This document shows, in pieces, positions 61,298 to 64,000 of a stretch of DNA of 64,000 nt. The stretch spans positions 396,177-460,176 of the forward strand of contig NW_027183505.1 of the NCBI RefSeq assembly GCF_041296385.1, written 5' to 3'. Position numbers and translations under genes: made by a program. The DNA is from Aphelocoma coerulescens (lineage: Eukaryota; Chordata; Aves; Passeriformes; Corvidae). Below the pieces are notes generated by a model that had not been told where the DNA came from, searched no databases, and saw only the letters and a program-made list of their open reading frames with translations. Within the stretch, counting starts at the first letter, position 1. The number at the start of each line of letters is the position of its first letter.

Positions 61298-63472
61298 ATG
61301 TGGCTCCTGAGTGGGGTTTGTTGTTTAGGAAACCTGCTCCGGCTTTTCCATTCTTTCCTTGCAAACAGGAAAACTTCTCCTGGGGCTGTGTGCAGGCAGA
61401 GCCCTGAGGAGAGCAGGTGGCACATGGTGCGCTGGGCTGGGACAGCCAGCTGCAGAGCTCAAGGGAAGAAGCCCAAAGTGTCACAATGGCTCCTTGCCTT
61501 CACATGCAACACCTGGGTCACAATGGTCTCCTTGATTCCATGAGGCCCCACTGTGTCAAAATGGCTCCTTGGTTCCATCAGGTTCCGCAGTGTCACCATG
61601 GTCTCCTTTGATCCGCACTGTCATCATGGACAATTGGTTCCATGAGGCCCCGCAGTGTCACAATGGTCCCTTGCTTCCATAGCTTTTACGTTGTAACAAT
61701 GGACTCCTTGCTTCTATGAGCTAGCCTGCTTTTTGCAGAGGTGTCTTTGGTTCCAACAAGGCCCCGCTGTGTCTCTGCACCCTGGCTTCCATGTGGATCT
61801 GGAGTATCACAAAGGCTCCTTGGTTCCACCAGGTCCTGCTGTGTCACAATGGGTCCTGTGGTCCCTGAGGCCCTCCAAAGTCATTGTGGAGGCTTGCTTC
61901 CATGAGGTTCCATTATGTGCCAGTGGTCATCTTGGTTCCAGGAGTTTCCTTAGTGTCACAATGCTCTCCATGCTTCCATTAGGCCCTGCTTTGCCACAAT
62001 GGTCCCCTTGTTTCCATGAGGCCCCGCTGTGTCACAATGGACCTATGGTTCCATGATGTTGCGTGGTGTCACCGTGCTCTTCTTGAATCCGCAGTGTAAC
62101 CATGGACCATTGGTTCCATGCAGCCGTGTCACAATGGGCTCCTTGATTCCATGATTCCCCACGGTGTCACAATGGAGCCTTGTTTCTAGGAGGTTCTGTA
62201 CTGTCACAATTGCCTCCTTGATGCCATCAGCCCCTGCAGTGTCACAATGGCTCCTTGGTTCCATGAGGAACACAATAGCTTGGCATAAGCATTGAGCAAC
62301 AGCTGCTGAACACACCTGGCAACATCTGCTTGCATCAAAAGAGGGCTTCAAGCTGACAATGGCACCAGCAGCTTCCATCTGCAACAGAGACCCAGGAAAG
62401 GACAGGCTGTGCCGGTTTGGACAAATGTGGAGGAAAATATCCTCTGATAGAAGGCAGGTTACACCCAGCCCTCCCCCACCAGGTTTTTGGAAAAAAGAAC
62501 TTTCCTGGGAAGAAAGTGAAAGAGATAAAAACTATTTTTTTAACAAACACACAGGAAAAGGATAACAATGCTAAATATTAAAAGCTCTCGCTGTGCAGAG
62601 AAAGCTGGGATAATTTGAGAGTCCTTCCGTGTTTCGGTGGGGTCTCCTGAAACATCCATAGACAGCGAGGCCCGTGCAAAGAAACAGGGAGCGATTCTTG
62701 AGAGAAGTTTCAGAGCTCTTTCTTCTCCAGCCACATGGGCGGGGCACTGCCAAAGAACTGAGCAATCACAGCACAACCAGGGCCCTCCTCGCACAGGGCA
62801 ACACAAAATAAGCAGTGCTGAACAGGATTAGGGCACATGTGAGAAGGGAGCAGGGAGACCCCGTGCCCAGGCCATGCCTCTACCCCAGGGTCCCCTCTCC
62901 CATGACCTCATGGCAGGGGGGAGGAACCCCAACACTTCCGTAGGTGTAGTCTCTCTCCTCCTCCTTGCAGCTGGCTCATGGGCCCACATTCAGGGCCCCC
63001 ACCTCGGGAGAAAATTCTCCCAATGTGCTCTGATGTTGAAAGAGTCAAGAAGAGAAGAAGGGAAAAAAACCCCCAAAGTCCCAGGAAAACAAAGTTCAAC
63101 TCTCCATCTCCCCCCAGAGAAAAGGAGCTGAAAACTGGCTAAAAAGAAACAAAGTTGCTTCCCTCTGCTCTTGCTGCAAGCAGGATGCAGAGGAGTGTGT
63201 ATGTGTGTCCTTGAACAAACGCTCTGAGAAGTTTGTCCGGTTTTTTCTCCTCTCCTCCCTCTCAGGCTCAGTTGAAAGGCACAGAAATGCACAAAGTTCA
63301 CTTCTGGGCATAGAGCAGCAATAGGGGATACACATGATAAAGTCACCCCAAGACACAGGGACAGAGAATTCAGTGGAAAGACTCCGAGAATTCTGCTCCC
63401 AGAGATCATTCATTCCTGCTCACACTGACCCTTGTAGAAAGGGGACATCGTTCCAGGCAGCCTGTACTGAGC
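61298..63472. repeat. Unit 29 (2,175 bp)
   Basis: Short form with the AG deletion and tgtcaaaatggc near 61,555. Otherwise close to unit 27. Confidence 0.97.
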
Positions 63473-64000
63473 ATGTGGCTCCTGAGTGGGGTTTGTTGTT
63501 TAGGAAACCTGCTCCGGCTTTTCCATTCTTTCCTTCCAAACAGGAAAACTTCTCCTGGGGCTGTGTGCAGGCAGAGCCCTGAGGAGAGCAGGTGGCACAT
63601 GGTGCGCTGGGCTGGGACAGCCAGCTGCAGAGCTCAAGGGAAGAAGCCCAAAGTGTCACAATGGCTCCTTGCCTTCACATGCAACACCTGGGTCACAATG
63701 GTCTCCTTGATTCCATGAGGCCCCACTGTGTCACACTGGCTCCTTGGTTCCATCAGGTTCCGCAGTGTCACCATGGTCTCCTTTGATCCGCATTGTCATA
63801 ATGGACAATTAGTTCCATGAGGCCCCGCAGTGTCACAATGGTCCCTTGCTTCCATAGCTTTTACGTTGTAACAATGGACTCCTTGCTTCTATGAGCTAGC
63901 CTGCTTTTTGCAGAGGTGTCTTTGGTTCCAACAAGGCCCCGCTGTGTCTCTGCACCCTGGCTTCCATGTGGATCTGGAGTATCACAAAGGCTCCTTGGTT
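63473..64000. repeat. Partial unit 30 (528 bp)
   Basis: The 5' part shares the private variants of unit 28 (tcacactgg, cataatgg, aattagttcc). After about 63,857 it follows the agcttttacg/AG-deletion subtype. The window ends inside the minisatellite, so the array continues beyond it. Confidence 0.95.

Larger units (their letters stand above)
59111..63472. repeat. Two-unit higher-order block, copy 2 (units 28-29, 4,362 bp)
   Basis: This is the second copy of the two-unit block. The period continues into partial unit 30: private variants of unit 28 (tcacactgg, gcattgtcataatgg, aattagttcc near 59,372-59,451) recur near 63,733-63,813. At about 63,857 the sequence switches to the other subtype (agcttttacg instead of aggtttgatg). 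Confidence 0.78.
1..64000. repeat. Macrosatellite tandem array, ~2.18 kb unit, 29 full copies plus two partial
   Basis: The same complex unit recurs head-to-tail across the whole window, always in the same orientation. A fixed anchor (atgtggctcctgagtgg) lies at 304, 2486, 4661, 6843, 9024, 11201, 13383, 15554, 17729, 19906, 22083, 24265, 26442, 28624, 30795, 32970, 35147, 37324, 39506, 41688, 43870, 46052, 48229, 50403, 52572, 54754, 56936, 59111, 61298 and 63473. Copies differ by scattered substitutions and small indels (2, 4, 5 and 6 bases, homopolymer length). Short open frames recur in every unit, but no long frame runs through a unit and unit lengths are not multiples of three. The class (macrosatellite) follows from unit size and tandem arrangement; I do not recognise a named family. 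Confidence 0.98.

Noticed and set aside
1..64000. rDNA or histone-type tandem gene array
   Set aside because: The unit has no rRNA, snRNA or histone sequence that I can recognise, and no long conserved frame.

Overview
The whole 64 kb window is one uninterrupted head-to-tail tandem array of a complex repeat unit of about 2.18 kb: 29 complete units plus a 303-base and a 528-base partial unit at the ends. Using one fixed point in the unit (the ATG of atgtggctcctgagtgg), successive spacings are 2169 to 2187 bases. No flanking single-copy DNA is present and I find no convincing protein-coding gene, tRNA, rRNA, CRISPR array or bacterial operon. The organism is almost certainly a vertebrate. The nested minisatellite, GC box, pyrimidine-tract/CAG junctions and a segment that resembles songbird endogenous-retrovirus LTRs suggest a bird, probably a passerine, but that rests on memory of family resemblance and not on a search.

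Each unit has the same internal layout (coordinates for unit 1). Positions 304-483 are a non-repetitive segment with a strong CTCF-like motif at 416-429. Positions 484-1281 are a degenerate minisatellite of about 37-bp monomers sharing the core GTGTCACAATGG. Positions 1282-1418 are a linker. Positions 1419 to about 1600 resemble part of an LTR. Positions 1597-1985 are comparatively CpG-retaining and carry a GC box, a TGACCTCA element, an ETS-like ACTTCCG and a pyrimidine tract ending in CAG. Positions 1986-2485 contain a 23-base homopurine run, a conserved hairpin, a second pyrimidine tract ending in CAG, and a poly(A)-signal-like variant site.

The array has higher-order structure. A 7-unit block of 15,241 bases (about 9,067-24,307) is repeated in tandem (about 24,308-39,548, extending to about 40,304) with only seven substitutions noticed. 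The right end has shorter-period structure: a 4-unit offset of 8,707 bases and a 2-unit offset of 4,357-4,362 bases. Single units can be chimaeras of other subtypes (unit 20, unit 30). This is the expected footprint of unequal crossing-over and gene conversion.

The best description is a macrosatellite. By analogy with mammalian CTCF-binding macrosatellites such as DXZ4, the repeated CTCF-like site beside a promoter-like block makes an architectural or non-coding-RNA role the most interesting hypothesis. This is inference from motifs only.
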